From assembly GCF_029227915.1 (NCBI RefSeq), contig NC_079875.1:40321201-40385200 (forward strand): 64,000 nt of DNA, given 5' to 3'. Below, in pieces: positions 24,985 through 38,204 of the stretch (position 1 is the first letter of the stretch; each line of letters begins with the position of its first letter). Below the pieces are notes generated by a model. It did no database searches, had not been told where the DNA came from, and saw nothing but the letters and a program-made list of their open reading frames with translations. The stretch is from Hydractinia symbiolongicarpus. Its lineage: Eukaryota; Cnidaria; Hydrozoa; Anthoathecata; Hydractiniidae. A program made the translations under genes and the position numbers.

Positions 24985-26106
24985 GTGTCAGTCCGTTTGA
25001 GTTACAACGGTTGGGTCACATATTCGTACCAACATGTATTTAGCGATATTTTTCTGATATTACTAGGTTGCATCGCTTTTAACTATGAAACGATTGACTG
25101 TGGGACTTAATTGAGCTAACATTGGACTGTGACTTGATAAATGTGATAAATGAGACAATTGGACTCCAAGAAAAAACATTCTTCTTAATTTGACATGATT
25201 GCCGAAACTCAGCGTTTACACTGGCCGCTGTGGTAGCGCTCCATTAAAGAATTAAGATAAAAAGTCATTTTTTTATTGTGGGACCAATCCTAGCCAATAT
25301 CTCGCGCTCAAGAAATAGCGACAGTTTCAAAAACTACATTTCATTGACTTTCTAACGGTGTCAGTCCGTTTGAGTTACAACGGTTGGGTCACATATTCGT
25401 ACCAACATGTATTTAGCGATATTTTTTTGATATTACTAGGTTGCATCGCTTTTAACAATGAAACGTTGACTGTGGGACTTAATCGATCTAACTTTGGACT
25501 GTGACCTGATAAATGTGATAAATGAGACAATTGGACTCCAAGAAATAACATTCTTGTTAATTTGATGTAATTGCCGGAACTCAGCGATTACACTGGGCTC
25601 TGTGGTAGCGCTTTATTTAAAAATTAAGCTAAAAAAAGTCATTTTTTTTACTGTGGGACCTATCCTAGCCGTTAGCGCGCGTTGAAGAAAAAGCGACAGT
25701 TTCAAAAACTATATTTCATTGACTTTCTAACGGTGTCAGTCCGTTTGAGTTACAACAGTTGGGTAACATATTCGTACCAACATGTATTTAGCGATATTTT
25801 TCTGATGTTACTAGGTTGCATCACTTTTAACTATGAAACGATTCACTTTGGGACTTAATTGAGCTAACTTTGGACTGTCACCTGATAAATGTGATAAAAG
25901 AGACAATTGGACTCCAAGAAAAAACATTCTTCTTAATTTGACATGATTGCCGAAACTCAGCGATTACACTGGGCTCTGTGGTAGCGCTTCATTTAAGAAT
26001 TATGATAAAAAAAGTCATTTTTTTGTTGTGGGACCAATCCTAGCCATTATAGCGCGCTGAGGAAATAGCGACAGTTTCAAAAACTACATTTCATTTACTT
26101 TTAACA
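24985..26106. repeat. 1122-bp three-monomer HOR, copy 1
   Basis: Monomers start at 24982, 25355 and 25730. Marks repeated exactly 1122 bp later include GAGCTAACATTGGACTGTG (25114 and 26236), TTAATCGATC (25481 and 26603), GATTCACTTTGGGAC (25841 and 26963) and ATTATAGCGCGCTG (near 26047 and 27169). Confidence 0.9.
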
Positions 26107-27210
26107 GTGTCAGTCCGTTTGAGTTACAACGGTTGGGTCACATATTCGTACCAACATGTATTTAGCGATATTTTTCTGATATTACTAGGTTGCATCGCTT
26201 TTAACTATGAAACGATTGACTGTGGGACTTAATTGAGCTAACATTGGACTGTGACTTGATAAATGTGATAAATGAGACAATTGGACTCCAAGAAAAAACA
26301 TTCTTCTTAATTTGACATGATTGCCGAAACTCAGCGTTTACACTGGCCGCTGTGGTAGCGCTCCATTAAAGAATTAAGATAAAAAGTCATTTTTTTATTG
26401 TGGGACCAATCCTAGCCAATATCTCGCGCTCAAGAAATAGCGACAGTTTCAAAAACTACATTTCATTGACTTTCTAACGGTGTCAGTCCGTTTGAGTTAC
26501 AACGGTTGGGTCACATATTCGTACCAACATGTATTTAGCGATATTTTTTTGATATTACTAGGTTGCATCGCTTTTAACAATGAAACGTTGACTGTGGGAC
26601 TTAATCGATCTAACTTTGGACTGTGACCTGATAAATGTGATAAATGAGACAATTGGACTCCAAGAAATAACATTCTTGTTAATTTGATGTAATTGCCGGA
26701 ACTCAGCGATTACACTGGGCTCTGTGGTAGCGCTTTATTTAAAAATTAAGCTAAAAAAAGTCATTTTTTTTACTGTGGGACCTATCCTAGCCGTTAGCGC
26801 GCGTTGAAGAAAAAGCGACAGTTTCAAAAACTATATTTCATTGACTTTCTAACGGTGTCAGTCCGTTTGAGTTACAACAGTTGGGTAACATATTCGTACC
26901 AACATGTATTTAGCGATATTTTTCTGATGTTACTAGGTTGCATCACTTTTAACTATGAAACGATTCACTTTGGGACTTAATTGAGCTAACTTTGGACTGT
27001 CACCTGATAAATGTGATAAAAGAGACAATTGGACTCCAAGAAAAAACATTCTTCTTAATTTGACATGATTGCCGAAACTCAGCGATTACACTGGGCTCTG
27101 TGGTAGCGCTTCATTTAAGAATTATGATAAAAAAAGTCATTTTTTTGTTGTGGGACCAATCCTAGCCATTATAGCGCGCTGAGGAAATAGCGACAGTTTC
27201 AAAAACTACA
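26107..27210. repeat. 1122-bp three-monomer HOR, copy 2
   Basis: This copy follows copy 1 directly, with monomers at 26104, 26477 and 26852. The junction monomer starts with TTTACTTTTAACAGTG instead of TTGACTTTCTAACGGTG, a small local change at the join. No other differences from copy 1 were noticed. The right end is where the class A lead-in TTCATAGACTTTC begins. Confidence 0.9.
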
Positions 27211-27226
27211 TTTCATAGACTTTCTA

Positions 27227-28714
27227 ACGGGGTCAGTCTGTTTGAGTTTCAACGGTTGTGTCACATATTCGTACCAACATGTATTTAGCGATATTTTTTT
27301 GATATTACTAGGTTGCATCGCTTTTAACAATGAAACGTTGACTGTGGGACTTAATTGAACTAACTTTGGACTGTGACCTGATAAATGTGATAAATGAAAC
27401 AATTGGTTTCCAAGAAATAACATTCTTCTTAATTTGACGTTATTGCCGGAACTCAGCGATTACACTGGGCTCTGTGGTAGGGCTTTATTTAAGAATTAAG
27501 ATAAAAAAGTCGTTTTTTTATTGCGGGACCAATCCTATCCATTATCTCGCGCTGAAGAAATATCGACAGTTTCAAAAACTACATTTCATTGACTTTCTAA
27601 CGGTGTCAGTCCGTTTGAGTTGGGTCACATATTCGTACCAACATGTATTTAGCGATATTTTTCTGATATTACTAGGTTGCATCGCTTTTAACAATGAAAC
27701 GATTGACTGTGGGACTTAATTGAGCTAACTTAGGACTGTGACCTGATAAATGTGATAAATGAGACAATTGGACTCCAAGAAATAACATTCTTGTTAATTT
27801 GACGCGATTGCCGGAACTCAGCGATTATACTGGGCACTGTGGTAGCGCTTCATTTAAAAATTAAGCTAAAAAAAGTCATTTTTTTACTGTAGGACCTATC
27901 CTAGCCGTTAGCACGCGTTGAAGAAAAAGCGACAGTTTCAAAAACTACATTTCATTGACTTTCTAACGGTGTCAGTCCGTTTGAGTTACAACGGTTGGGT
28001 CACATATTCGTACCAACATGTATTTAGCGATATTTTTCTGATATTACTAGGTTGCATCGCTTTTAACTATGAAACGATTGACTGTGGGACTTAATTGAGC
28101 TATCTTTGGACTGTCACCTGATAAATGTGATAAAAGAGACAATTGAACTCCAAGAAATAACATTCTTCTTAATTTGACGTGATTGCCGGAACTCAGCGAC
28201 TACACTGGGCTCTGTGGTAGCGCTTCAATTAAGAATTAAGATAAAAAAGTCATTTTTTTATTGCGGGACCAATCCTAGCCATTATCTCGCGCTGAAGAAA
28301 TAGCGACAGTTTCAAAAACTACATTTCATTGACTTTCTAACGGTGTCAGTCCGTTTGTGTTACAACGGTTGGGTCACATATTCGTACCAACATGTATTTA
28401 GCGATATTTTTCAGATATTACTAGGTTGCATCGCTTTTAACTATGAAACGATTGACTGTGGGACTTAATGGAGCTAACTTTGGACTGTCACCTGATAAAT
28501 GTGATAAAGGAGACAATTGGACTCCAAGAAAAACCATTCTTCTTAATTTGACATGATTGCCGAAACTCAGCGATTACACTGGGCTCTGTGGTAGCGCTCA
28601 AATTAAGAATTATGATAAAAAAAGTTATTTTTTTATTGTGGGACCAATCCTAGCCATTATCGCGCGCTGAGGAAATAGCGACAGTTTCAAAAACTACATT
28701 TCATAGACTTTCTA
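27227..28714. repeat. A-B-C-D HOR, four monomers, copy 1 (1488 bp)
   Basis: A (27227) has TTCATAGAC before it, GTCTGTTTGAG, AACGTTGACTG and TTGGTTTCCAAG. B (27600) has TAGGGCTTTATTTAAG before it, AATATCGACAG, and GAGCTAACTTAGGAC within it. C (27966) follows GTTAGCACGCGTTG and has GAGCTATCTTTGG. D (28340) has CGTTTGTGTTAC, TCAGATATTAC and AATGGAGC. The B copy has lost nine bases (TTACAACGG) between GTTTGAG and TTGGGTC and is 366 bp long. Confidence 0.88.
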
Positions 28715-30211
28715 ACGGTGTCAGTCTGTTTGAGTTTCAACGGTTGTGTCACATATTCGTACCAACATGTATTTAGCGATATTTTTTTGATATTACTAGG
28801 TTGCATCGCTTTTAACAATGAAACGTTGACTGTGGGACTTAATTGAACTAACTTTGGACTGTGACCTGATAAATGTGATAAATGAAACAATTGGTTTCCA
28901 AGAAATAACATTCTTCTTAATTTGACGTTATTGCCGGAACTCAGCGATTACACTGGGCTCTGTGGTAGGGCTTTATTTAAGAATTAAGATAAAAAAGTCA
29001 TTTTTTTATTGCGGGACCAATCCTATCCATTATCTTGCGCTGAAGAAATATCGACAGTTTCAAAAACTACATTTCATTGACTTTCTAACGGTGTGAGTCC
29101 GTTTGAGTTACAACGGTTGGGTCACATATTCGTACCAACATGTATTTAGCGATATTTTTCTGATATTACTAGGTTGCATCGCTTTTAACAATGAAACGAT
29201 TGACTGTGGGACTTAATTGAGCTAACTTAGGACTGTGACCTGATAAATGTGATAAATGAGACAATTGGACTCCAAGAAATAACATTCTTGTTAATTTGAC
29301 GCGATTGTCGGAACTCAGCGATTATACTGGGCACTGTGGTAGCGCTTCATTTAAAAATTAAGCTAAAAAAAGTCATTTTTTTACTGTAGGACCTATCCTA
29401 GCCGTTAGCACGCGTTGAAGAAAAAGCGACAGTTTCAAAAACTACATTTCATTGACTTTCTAACGGTGTCAGTCCGTTTGAGTTACAACGGTTGGGTCAC
29501 ATATTCGTACCAACATGTATTTAGCGATATTTTTCTGATATTACTAGGTTGCATCGCTTTTAACTATGAAACGATTGACTGTGGGACTTAATTGAGCTAT
29601 CTTTGGACTGTCACCTGATAAATGTGATAAAAGAGACAATTGGACTCCAAGAAATAACATTCTTCTCAATTTGACGTGATTGCCGGAACTCAGCGACTAC
29701 ACTGGGCTCTGTGGTAGCGCTTCAATTAAGAATTAAGATAAAAAAGTCATTTTTTTATTGCGGGACCAATCCTAGCCATTATCTCGCGCTGAAGAAATAG
29801 CGACAGTTTCAAAAACTACATTTCATTGACTTTCTAACGGTGTCAGTCCGTTTGTGTTACAACGGTTGGGTCACATATTCGTACCAACATGTATTTAGCG
29901 ATATTTTTCAGATATTACTAGGTTGCATCGCTTTTAACTATGAAACGATTGACTGTGGGACTTAATGGAGCTAACTTTGGACTGTCACCTGATAAATGTG
30001 ATAAAGGAGACAATTGGACTCCAAGAAAAACCATTCTTCTTAATTTGACATGATTGCCGAAACTCAGCGATTACACTGGGCTCTGTGGTAGCGCTCAAAT
30101 TAAGAATTATGATAAAAAAAGTTATTTTTTTATTGTGGGACCAATCCTAGCCATTATCGCGCGCTGAGGAAATAGCGACAGTTTCAAAAACTACATTTCA
30201 TAGACTTTCTA
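28715..30211. repeat. A-B-C-D HOR, four monomers, copy 2 (1497 bp)
   Basis: Monomers start at 28715 (A), 29088 (B), 29463 (C) and 29837 (D), with the same class marks as copy 1. B keeps the nine bases missing at 27600 and has GGTGTGAGTCC where others have GGTGTCAGTCC. Confidence 0.88.
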
Positions 30212-33200
30212 ACGGTGTCAGTCTGTTTGAGTTTCAACGGTTGTGTCACATATTCGTACCAACATGTATTTAGCGATATTTTTTTGATATTACTAGGTTG
30301 CATCGCTTTTAACAATGAAACGTTGACTGTGGGACTTAATTGAACTAACTTTGGACTGTGACCTGATAAATGTGATAAATGAAACAATTGGTTTCCAAGA
30401 AATAACATTCTTCTTAATTTGACGTTATTGCCGGAACTCAGCGATTACACTGGGCTCTGTGGTAGGGCTTTATTTAAGAATTAAGATAAAAAAGTCATTT
30501 TTTTATTGCGGGACCAATCCTATCCATTATCTTGCGCTGAAGAAATATCGACAGTTTCAAAAACTACATTTCATTGACTGTCTAACGGTGTCAGTCCGTT
30601 TGAGTTACAACGGTTGGGTCACATATTCGTACCAACATGTATTTAGCGATATTTTTCTGATATTACTAGGTTGCCTCGCTTTTAACAATGAAACGATTGA
30701 CTGTGGGACTTAATTGAGCTAACTTAGGACTGTGACCTGATAAATGTGATAAATGAGACAATTGGACTCCAAGAAATAACATTCTTGTTAATTTGACGCG
30801 ATTGCCGGAACTCAGCGATTATACTGGGCACTGTGGTAGCGCTTCATTTAAAAATTAAGCTAAAAAAAGTCATTTTTTTACTGTAGGACCTATCCTAGCC
30901 GTTAGCACGCGTTGAAGAAAAAGCGACAGTTTCAAAAACTACATTTCATTGACTTTCTAACGGTGTCAGTCCGTTTGAGTTACAACGGTTGGGTCACATA
31001 TTCGTACCAACATGTATTTAGCGATATTTTTCTGATATTACTAGGTTGCATCGCTTTTAACTATGAAACGATTGACTGTGGGACTTAATTGAGCTATCTT
31101 TGGACTGTCACCTGATAAATGTGATAAAAGAGACAATTGGACTCCGAGAAATAACATTCTTCTTAATTTGACATGATTGCCGAAACTCAGCGATTACACT
31201 GGGCTCTGTGGTAGCGCTCAAATTAAGAATTATGATAAAAAAAGTTATTTTTTTATTGTGGGACCAATCCTAGCCATTATCGCGCGCTGAGGAAATAGCG
31301 ACAGTTTCAAAAACTACATTTCATAGACTTTCTAACGGTGTCAGTCTGTTTGAGTTTCAACGGTTGTGTCACATATTCGTACCAACATGTATTTAGCGAT
31401 ATTTTTCTGATATTACTAGGTTGCATCGCTTTTAACAATGAAACGTTGACTGTGGGACTTAATTGAACTAACTTTGGACTGTGACCTGATAAATGTGATA
31501 AATGAAACAATTGGTTTCCAAGAAATAACATTCTTCTTAATTTGACGTTATTGCCGGAACTCAGCGATTACACTGGGCTCTGTGGTAGGGCTTTATTTAA
31601 GAATTAAGATAAAAAAGTCATTTTTTTATTGCGGGACCAATCCTATCCATTATCTCGCGCTGAAGAAATATCGACAGTTTCAAAAACTACATTTCATTGA
31701 CTTTCTAACGGTGTCAGTCCGTTTGAGTTACAACGGTTGGGTCACATATTCGTACCAACATGTATTTAGCGATATTTTTCTGATATTACTAGGTTGCATC
31801 GCTTTTAACTATGAAACGATTGACTGTGGGACTTAATGGAGCTAACTTTGGACTGTCACCTGATAAATGTGATAATTGAGACAATTGGACTCCAAGAAAA
31901 ACCATTCTTCTTAATTTGACATGATTGCCGAAACTCTACGATTACACTGGGCTCTGTGGTAGCGCTCAAATTAAGAATTATGATAAAAAAGTTATTTTTT
32001 TATTGTGGGACCAATCCTAGCCATTATCGCGCGCTGAGGAAATAGCGACAGTTTCAAAAACTACATTTCATAGACTTTCTAACGGTGTCAGTCTGTTTGA
32101 GTTTCAACGGTTGTGTCACATATTCGTACCAACATGTATTTAGCGATATTTTTTTGATATTACTAGGTTGCATCGCTTTTAACAATGAAACGTTGACTGT
32201 GGGACTTAATTGAACTAACTTTGGACTGTGACCTGATAAATGTGATAAATGAAACAATTGGTTTCCAAGAAATAACATTCTTCTTAATTTGACGTTATTG
32301 CCGGAACTCAGCGATTACCCTGGGCTCTGTGGTAGGGCTTTATTTAAGAATTAAGATAAAAAAGTCATTTTTTTATTGCGGGACCAATCCTATCCATTAT
32401 CTCGCGCTGAAGAAATATCGACAGTTTCAAAAACTACATTTCATTGACTTTCTAACGGTGTCAGTCCGTTTGAGTTACAACGGTTGGGTCACATATTCGT
32501 ACCAACATGTATTTAGCGATATTTTTCTGATATTACTAGGTTGCATCGCTTTTAACAATGAAACGATTGACTGTGGGACTTAATTGAGCTAACTTAGGAC
32601 TGTGACCTGATAAATGTGATAAATGAGACAATTGGACTCCAAGAAATAACATTCTTGTTAATTTGACGCGATTGCCGGAACTCAGCGATTATACTGGGCA
32701 CTGTGGTAGCGCTTCATTTAAAAATTAAGCTAAAAAAAGTCATTTTTTTACTGTAGGACCTATCCTAGCCGTTAGCACGCGTTGAAGAAAAAGCGACAGT
32801 TTCAAAAACTACATTTCATTGACTTTCTAACGGTGTCAGTCCGTTTGAGTTACAACGGTTGGGTCACATATTCGTACCAACATGTATTTAGCGATATTTT
32901 TCTGATATTACTAGGTTGCATCGCTTTTAACTATGAAACGATTGACTGTGGGACTTAATTGAGCTATCTTTGGACTGTCACCTGATAAATGTGATAAAAG
33001 AGACAATTGGACTCCAAGAAAAAACATTCTTCTTAATTTGACATGATTGCCGAAACTCAGCGATTACACTGGGCTCTGTGGTAGCGCTTCATTTAAGAAT
33101 TATAATAAAAAAAGTTATTTTTTTATTGTGGGACCAATCCTAGCCATTATCGCGCGCTGAGGAAATAGCGACAGTTTCAAAAACTACATTTCATAGACTT

Positions 33201-35076
33201 TCTAACGGTGTCAGTCTGTTTCAGTTTCAACGGTTGTGTCACATATTCGTACCAACATGTATTTAGCGATATTTTTTTGATATTACTAGGTTGCATCGCT
33301 TTTAACAATGAAACGTTGACTGTGGGACTTAATTGAACTAACTTTGGACTGTGACCTGATAAATGTGATAAATGAAACAATTGGTTTCCAAGAAATAACA
33401 TTCTTCTTAAGTTGACGTTATTGCCGGAACTCAGCGATTACACTGGGCTCTGTGGTAGGGCTTTATTTAAGAATTAAGATAAAAAAGTCATTTTTTTATT
33501 GCGGGACCAATCCTATCCATTATCTCGCGCTGAAGAAATATCGACAGTTTCAAAAACTACATTTCATTGACTTTCTAACGGTGTCAGTCCGTTTGAGTTA
33601 CAACGGTTGGGTCACATATTCGTACCAACATGTATTTAGCGATATTTTTCTGATATTACTAGGTTGCATCGCTTTTAACAATGAAACGATTGACTGTGGG
33701 ACTTAATTGAGCTAACTTAGGACTGTGACCTGATAAATGTGATAAATGAGACAATTGGACTCCAAGAAATAACATTCTTGTTAATTTGACGCGATTGCCG
33801 GAACTCAGCGATTATACTGGGCACTGTGGTAGCGCTTCATTTAAAAATTAAGCTAAAAAAAGTCATTTTTTTACTGTAGGACCTATCCTAGCCGTTAGCA
33901 CGCGTTGAAGAAAAAGCGACAGTTTCAAAAACTACATTTCATAGACTTTCTAACGGTGTCAGTCTGTTTGAGTTTCAACGGTTGTGTCACATATTCGTAC
34001 CAACATGTATTTAGCGATATTTTTTTGATATTACTAGGTTGCATCGCTTTTAACAATGAAACGTTGACTGTGGGACTTAATTGAACTAACTTTGGACTGT
34101 GACCTGATAAGTGTGATAAATGAGACAATTGGTTTCCAAGAAATAACATTCTTCTTGATTTGACGTGATTGCCGGAACTCAGCGATTACACTGGGCTCTG
34201 TGGTAGTGCTTTATTTAAGAATTAAGATAAAAAAGTCATTTCTTTATTGCAGGAACAATCCTATCCATTATCTCGCGCTGAAGAAATATCGACAGTTTCA
34301 AAAACTACATTTCATTGACTTTCTAACGGTGTCAGTCCGTTTGAGTTACAACGGTTGGGTCACATATTCGTACCAACATGTATTTAGCGATATTTTTCTG
34401 ATATTACTAGGTTGCATCGCTTTTAACAATGAAACGATTGACTGTGGGACTTAATTGAGCTAACTTAGGACTGTGACCTGATAAATGTGATAAATGAGAC
34501 AATTGGACTCCAAGAAATAACATTCTTGTTAATTTGACGCGATTGCCGGAACTCAGCGATTATACTGGGCACTGTGGTAGCGCTTCATTTAAAAATTAAG
34601 CTAAAAAAAGTCATTTTTTTACTGTAGGACCTATCCTAGCCGTTAGCACGCGTTGAAGAAAAAGCGACAGTTTCAAAAACTACATTTCATTGACTTTCTA
34701 ACGGTGTCAGTCCGTTTGAGTTACAACGGTTGGGTAACATATTCGTACCAACATGTGTTTAGCGATATTTTTCTGATATTACTAGGTTGCATCGCTTTTA
34801 ACTATGAAACGATTGACTGTGGGACTTAATTGAGCTAACTTTGGACTGTCACCTGATAAATGTGATAAAAGAGACAATTGGACTCCAAGAAAAAACATTC
34901 TTCTTAATTTGACATGATTGCCGAAACTCAGCGATTACACTGGGCTCTGTGGTAGCGCTTCATTTAAGAATTATGATAAAAAAAAGTCATTTTTTTATTG
35001 TGGGACCAATCCTAGCCATTATCACGCGCTGAGGAAATAGCGACAGTTTCAAAAACTACATTTCATAGACTTTCTA
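30212..35076. repeat. A-B-C / A-B contracted HOR series
   Basis: Class A monomers start at 30212, 31335, 32082, 33205, 33953 and 35077, giving spacings of 1123, 747, 1123, 748 and 1124 bp, that is ABC, AB, ABC, AB, ABC. D is absent as a full monomer. The second monomer of the unit at 31335 (start 31708) begins as B but contains AACTATGAAACG and AATGGAGC from D. In the unit at 33205 the B tail GTTAGCACGCGTTGAAG runs straight into the class A lead-in TTCATAGAC near 33905-33942, so C is skipped. Confidence 0.88.
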
Positions 35077-38000
35077 ACGGGGTCAGTCTGTTTGAGTTTC
35101 AACGGTTGTGTCACATATTCGTACCAACATGTATTTAGCGATATTTTTTTGATATTACTAGGTTGCATCGCTTTTAACAATGAAACGTTGACTGTGGGAC
35201 TTAAGTGAACTAACTTTGGACTGTGACCTGATAAATGAGATAAATGAGACAATTGGTTTCCAAGAAATAACATTCTTCTTAATTTGACGCGATTGCCGGA
35301 ACTCAGCAATTACACTGGGCACTGTGGTAGCGCTTCATTTAAAAATTAAGATAAAAAAGGCATTTTTTTATTGTGGGACCAATTCTAGCCGTTATTGCGC
35401 GCTAAAGAAATAGCGACAGTTTCAAGAACTACATTTCATTGACTTTCTAACGGTGTCAGTCCGTTTGTGTTATAACGGTTGGGTCACATATTCGTACCAA
35501 CATGTGTTTAGCGATATTTTTCTGATATTACTAGGTTGCATCGCTTTTAACAATGAAACGATTGACTGTGGGACTTAATTGAGCTAACTTTGGACGGTGA
35601 CCTGATAAATGTGATAAATGAGACAATTGGACTCCAAGAAATAACATTCTTATTAATTTGACGTGATTGCCGGAACTCAGCGATCACATTGGGCACTTTG
35701 GTAGCGCTTTATTTAAAAATTCAGCTAAAAAAAGTCATTTTTTTACTGTAGCACCTATCCTAGCCCTTAGCGCGCGTTGAAGAAAAAGCGAGAGTTTCAA
35801 AAACTACATTTCATTGACTTTCTAACGGTGTCAGTCCATTTGAGTTACAACGGTTGGGTCACATATTCGTACCAACATTTATTTAGCGATATTTTTCTGA
35901 TATTACTAGGTTGCATCGCTTTTAACTATAAAACGATTGACTGTGGGACTTAATTGACGTAACTTTGGGCTGTGACCTGATAAATGTGATAAATGAGACA
36001 ATTGGACTCCAAGAAATAACATTCTTCTTAATTGGACGTGATTGCCGGAACTCAGCGATTACACTGGCCGCTCTGGTAGCGCTTCATTTAAGAATTTAGA
36101 TAAATAAGTCATTCTTTACTGTGGGACCAATCCTATCTGTTATCGCGCGCTGAAGAAATAGCGACAGTTTCAAAAACTAAATTTCATTGAGTTTCTAACG
36201 GTGTCAGTCCGTTTCAGTTACAACGGTTAGGTCACATATTCGTACCAACATGTATTTAACGATATTTTTCTGATATTACTAGGTTGCATCGCTTTTAACT
36301 TTGAAACGATTGACTGTGGGACTTAATTGAACTAACTTTGGACTCTGGCCTGATAAATGTGATGAATGAGACAATTGGACACCAAGAAATAACATTCTTC
36401 TTAATTTGACGTGTTTGCCGGAACTCAGCGATTACACTGGGCACTGTGGTAGCGCTTTATTTAAAAATTAAGTTAAAAAAAGTCATTTTTTTACTGTGGG
36501 ACCAATCCTAGCCGTTATCGCGCGCTAAAGAAAAAGCGACAGTTTCAAAAACTACATTTCATTGACTTTCTAACAGTGTCAGTCCGTTTGAGTTACAACG
36601 GTTGGGTCACATATTCGTACCAACATCTATTTAGCGATATTTTTCTGATATTACTAGGTTGCATCGCTTTTAACTATGAAACAATTCACTGTGGGACTTA
36701 ATTGAGCTAACTTTGGACTGTCACCTCATAAATGTGATAAAAGAGACAATTGGACTCCAAGAAAAAACATTCTTCTTAATTTGACATGATTGCCGAAACT
36801 CAGCGATTACACTGGGCTCTGTGGTATCGCTTCATTTAAGAATTATGATAAAAAGAGTCATTTTTTTATTGTGGGACCAATCCTAGACGTTATCGCGCGC
36901 TGAGGAAATAGCGACAGTTTCAAAAACTACATTTCATTGTCTTTCTAACGGTGTCAGTCCGTTTGAGTTTCAACGGTTGTGTCACATATTCGTACCAACA
37001 TGTATCTAGCGATATTTTTTTGATATTACCAGGTTGCATCGCTTTAAACAATGAAACGATTGACTGTGGGAATTAATTGAACTAACTTTGGACTTTGACC
37101 TGATAAATGTGAAAAATCAGAAAATTGGACTCCAACAAATAACATTCTTCTAAATTTGACGTGATTGCCGGAACTCAACGTTTACACTGGCCGCTGTGGT
37201 AGCGCTTCATTTAAGAGTTTAGATGAATAAGTCATTTTTTACTGTGGAACCAATCCTATCTGTTATCGCGCGCGGAAGAAATAGCGACAGTTTCAAAATG
37301 TAAATTTCATTGAATTTCTAACGGTGTCAGTCCGTTTCAGTTACAACGGTTTGGTCACATATTCGTACAACATGTATTTAGCGATATTTTTCTGATATTA
37401 CTAGGTTGCATCGCTTTTAACTATGGAACGATTGACTGTGGGACTTAATTGAACTAACTTTGGACTCTGGCCTGATAAATTTGATAAATGAGACAATTGG
37501 ACACAAAGAAATAACATTCTTCTTAATTTGACATGATTGCCGAAACTCAGAGATTACACTGGGCTCTGTGGTAGCGCTTCATTTAAGAATTAAGTTTAAA
37601 AAAGTCATTTTTTATTGTGGGACCAATCCTAGACATTAGCGCGCGCTGAGGAAATAGCGACAGTTTCAAAAACTACATTTCATTGACTTTCTAACGGTGT
37701 CAGTCCGTTTGAGTTTCAACGGTTGTGTCACATATTTGTACCAACATGTATTTGGCGATATTTTTTTGATATTACTAGGTTGCATCGCTTTTTACAATGA
37801 AACGTTGACTGTGGGACTTAATTGAACTAACTTTGGACTGTGACCTGATAAATGTGATAAATGAGACAATTGGACTCCAAGAAATAACATTCTTCTTAAT
37901 TTGACGTGATTGCCGGAACTCAGCGATTACACTGGGCGCTGTGGTAGCGCTCCATTTAAGAATTAAGATAAAAAGTTATTTTTTTATTTTGGGACCAATC

Positions 38001-38204
38001 CTAGCCATTATCTCGCGCTGAAAAAATAGCGACAGTTTCAAAAACTTCATTTCATTGACTTTCTAAAGGTGTCAGTCCGTTTGAGTTACATCGGTTGGGT
38101 CACATATTCGTACCAACATGTATTTAGCGATATTTTTTTGATATTACTAAGTTGCATCCCTTTTAACAATGAAACGTTGACTGTGGGACTTAATTGAACT
38201 AACT
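35077..38204. repeat. older, unduplicated relative of the 8-13 kb region
   Basis: Monomers start at 35077, 35450, 35825, 36198, 36573, 36948, 37321, 37694 and 38066. Several share rare marks with 8191-12667 in the same order. CTGTAGCACCTATCC then CCCTTAGCGCGCG (35745) matches 8861 and 10729, CAGTTACAACGGTTAGG (36218) matches 9331 and 11199, a c-like monomer (36948) matches 11554, and a b-like monomer with GTACAAC (37321) matches 12293. Divergence is visibly higher than within the HOR blocks. The c-like monomer at 36948 lacks the 7-bp deletion and ends with an a-type tail (CGCGCGCGGAAGAAATAG). Confidence 0.78.
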
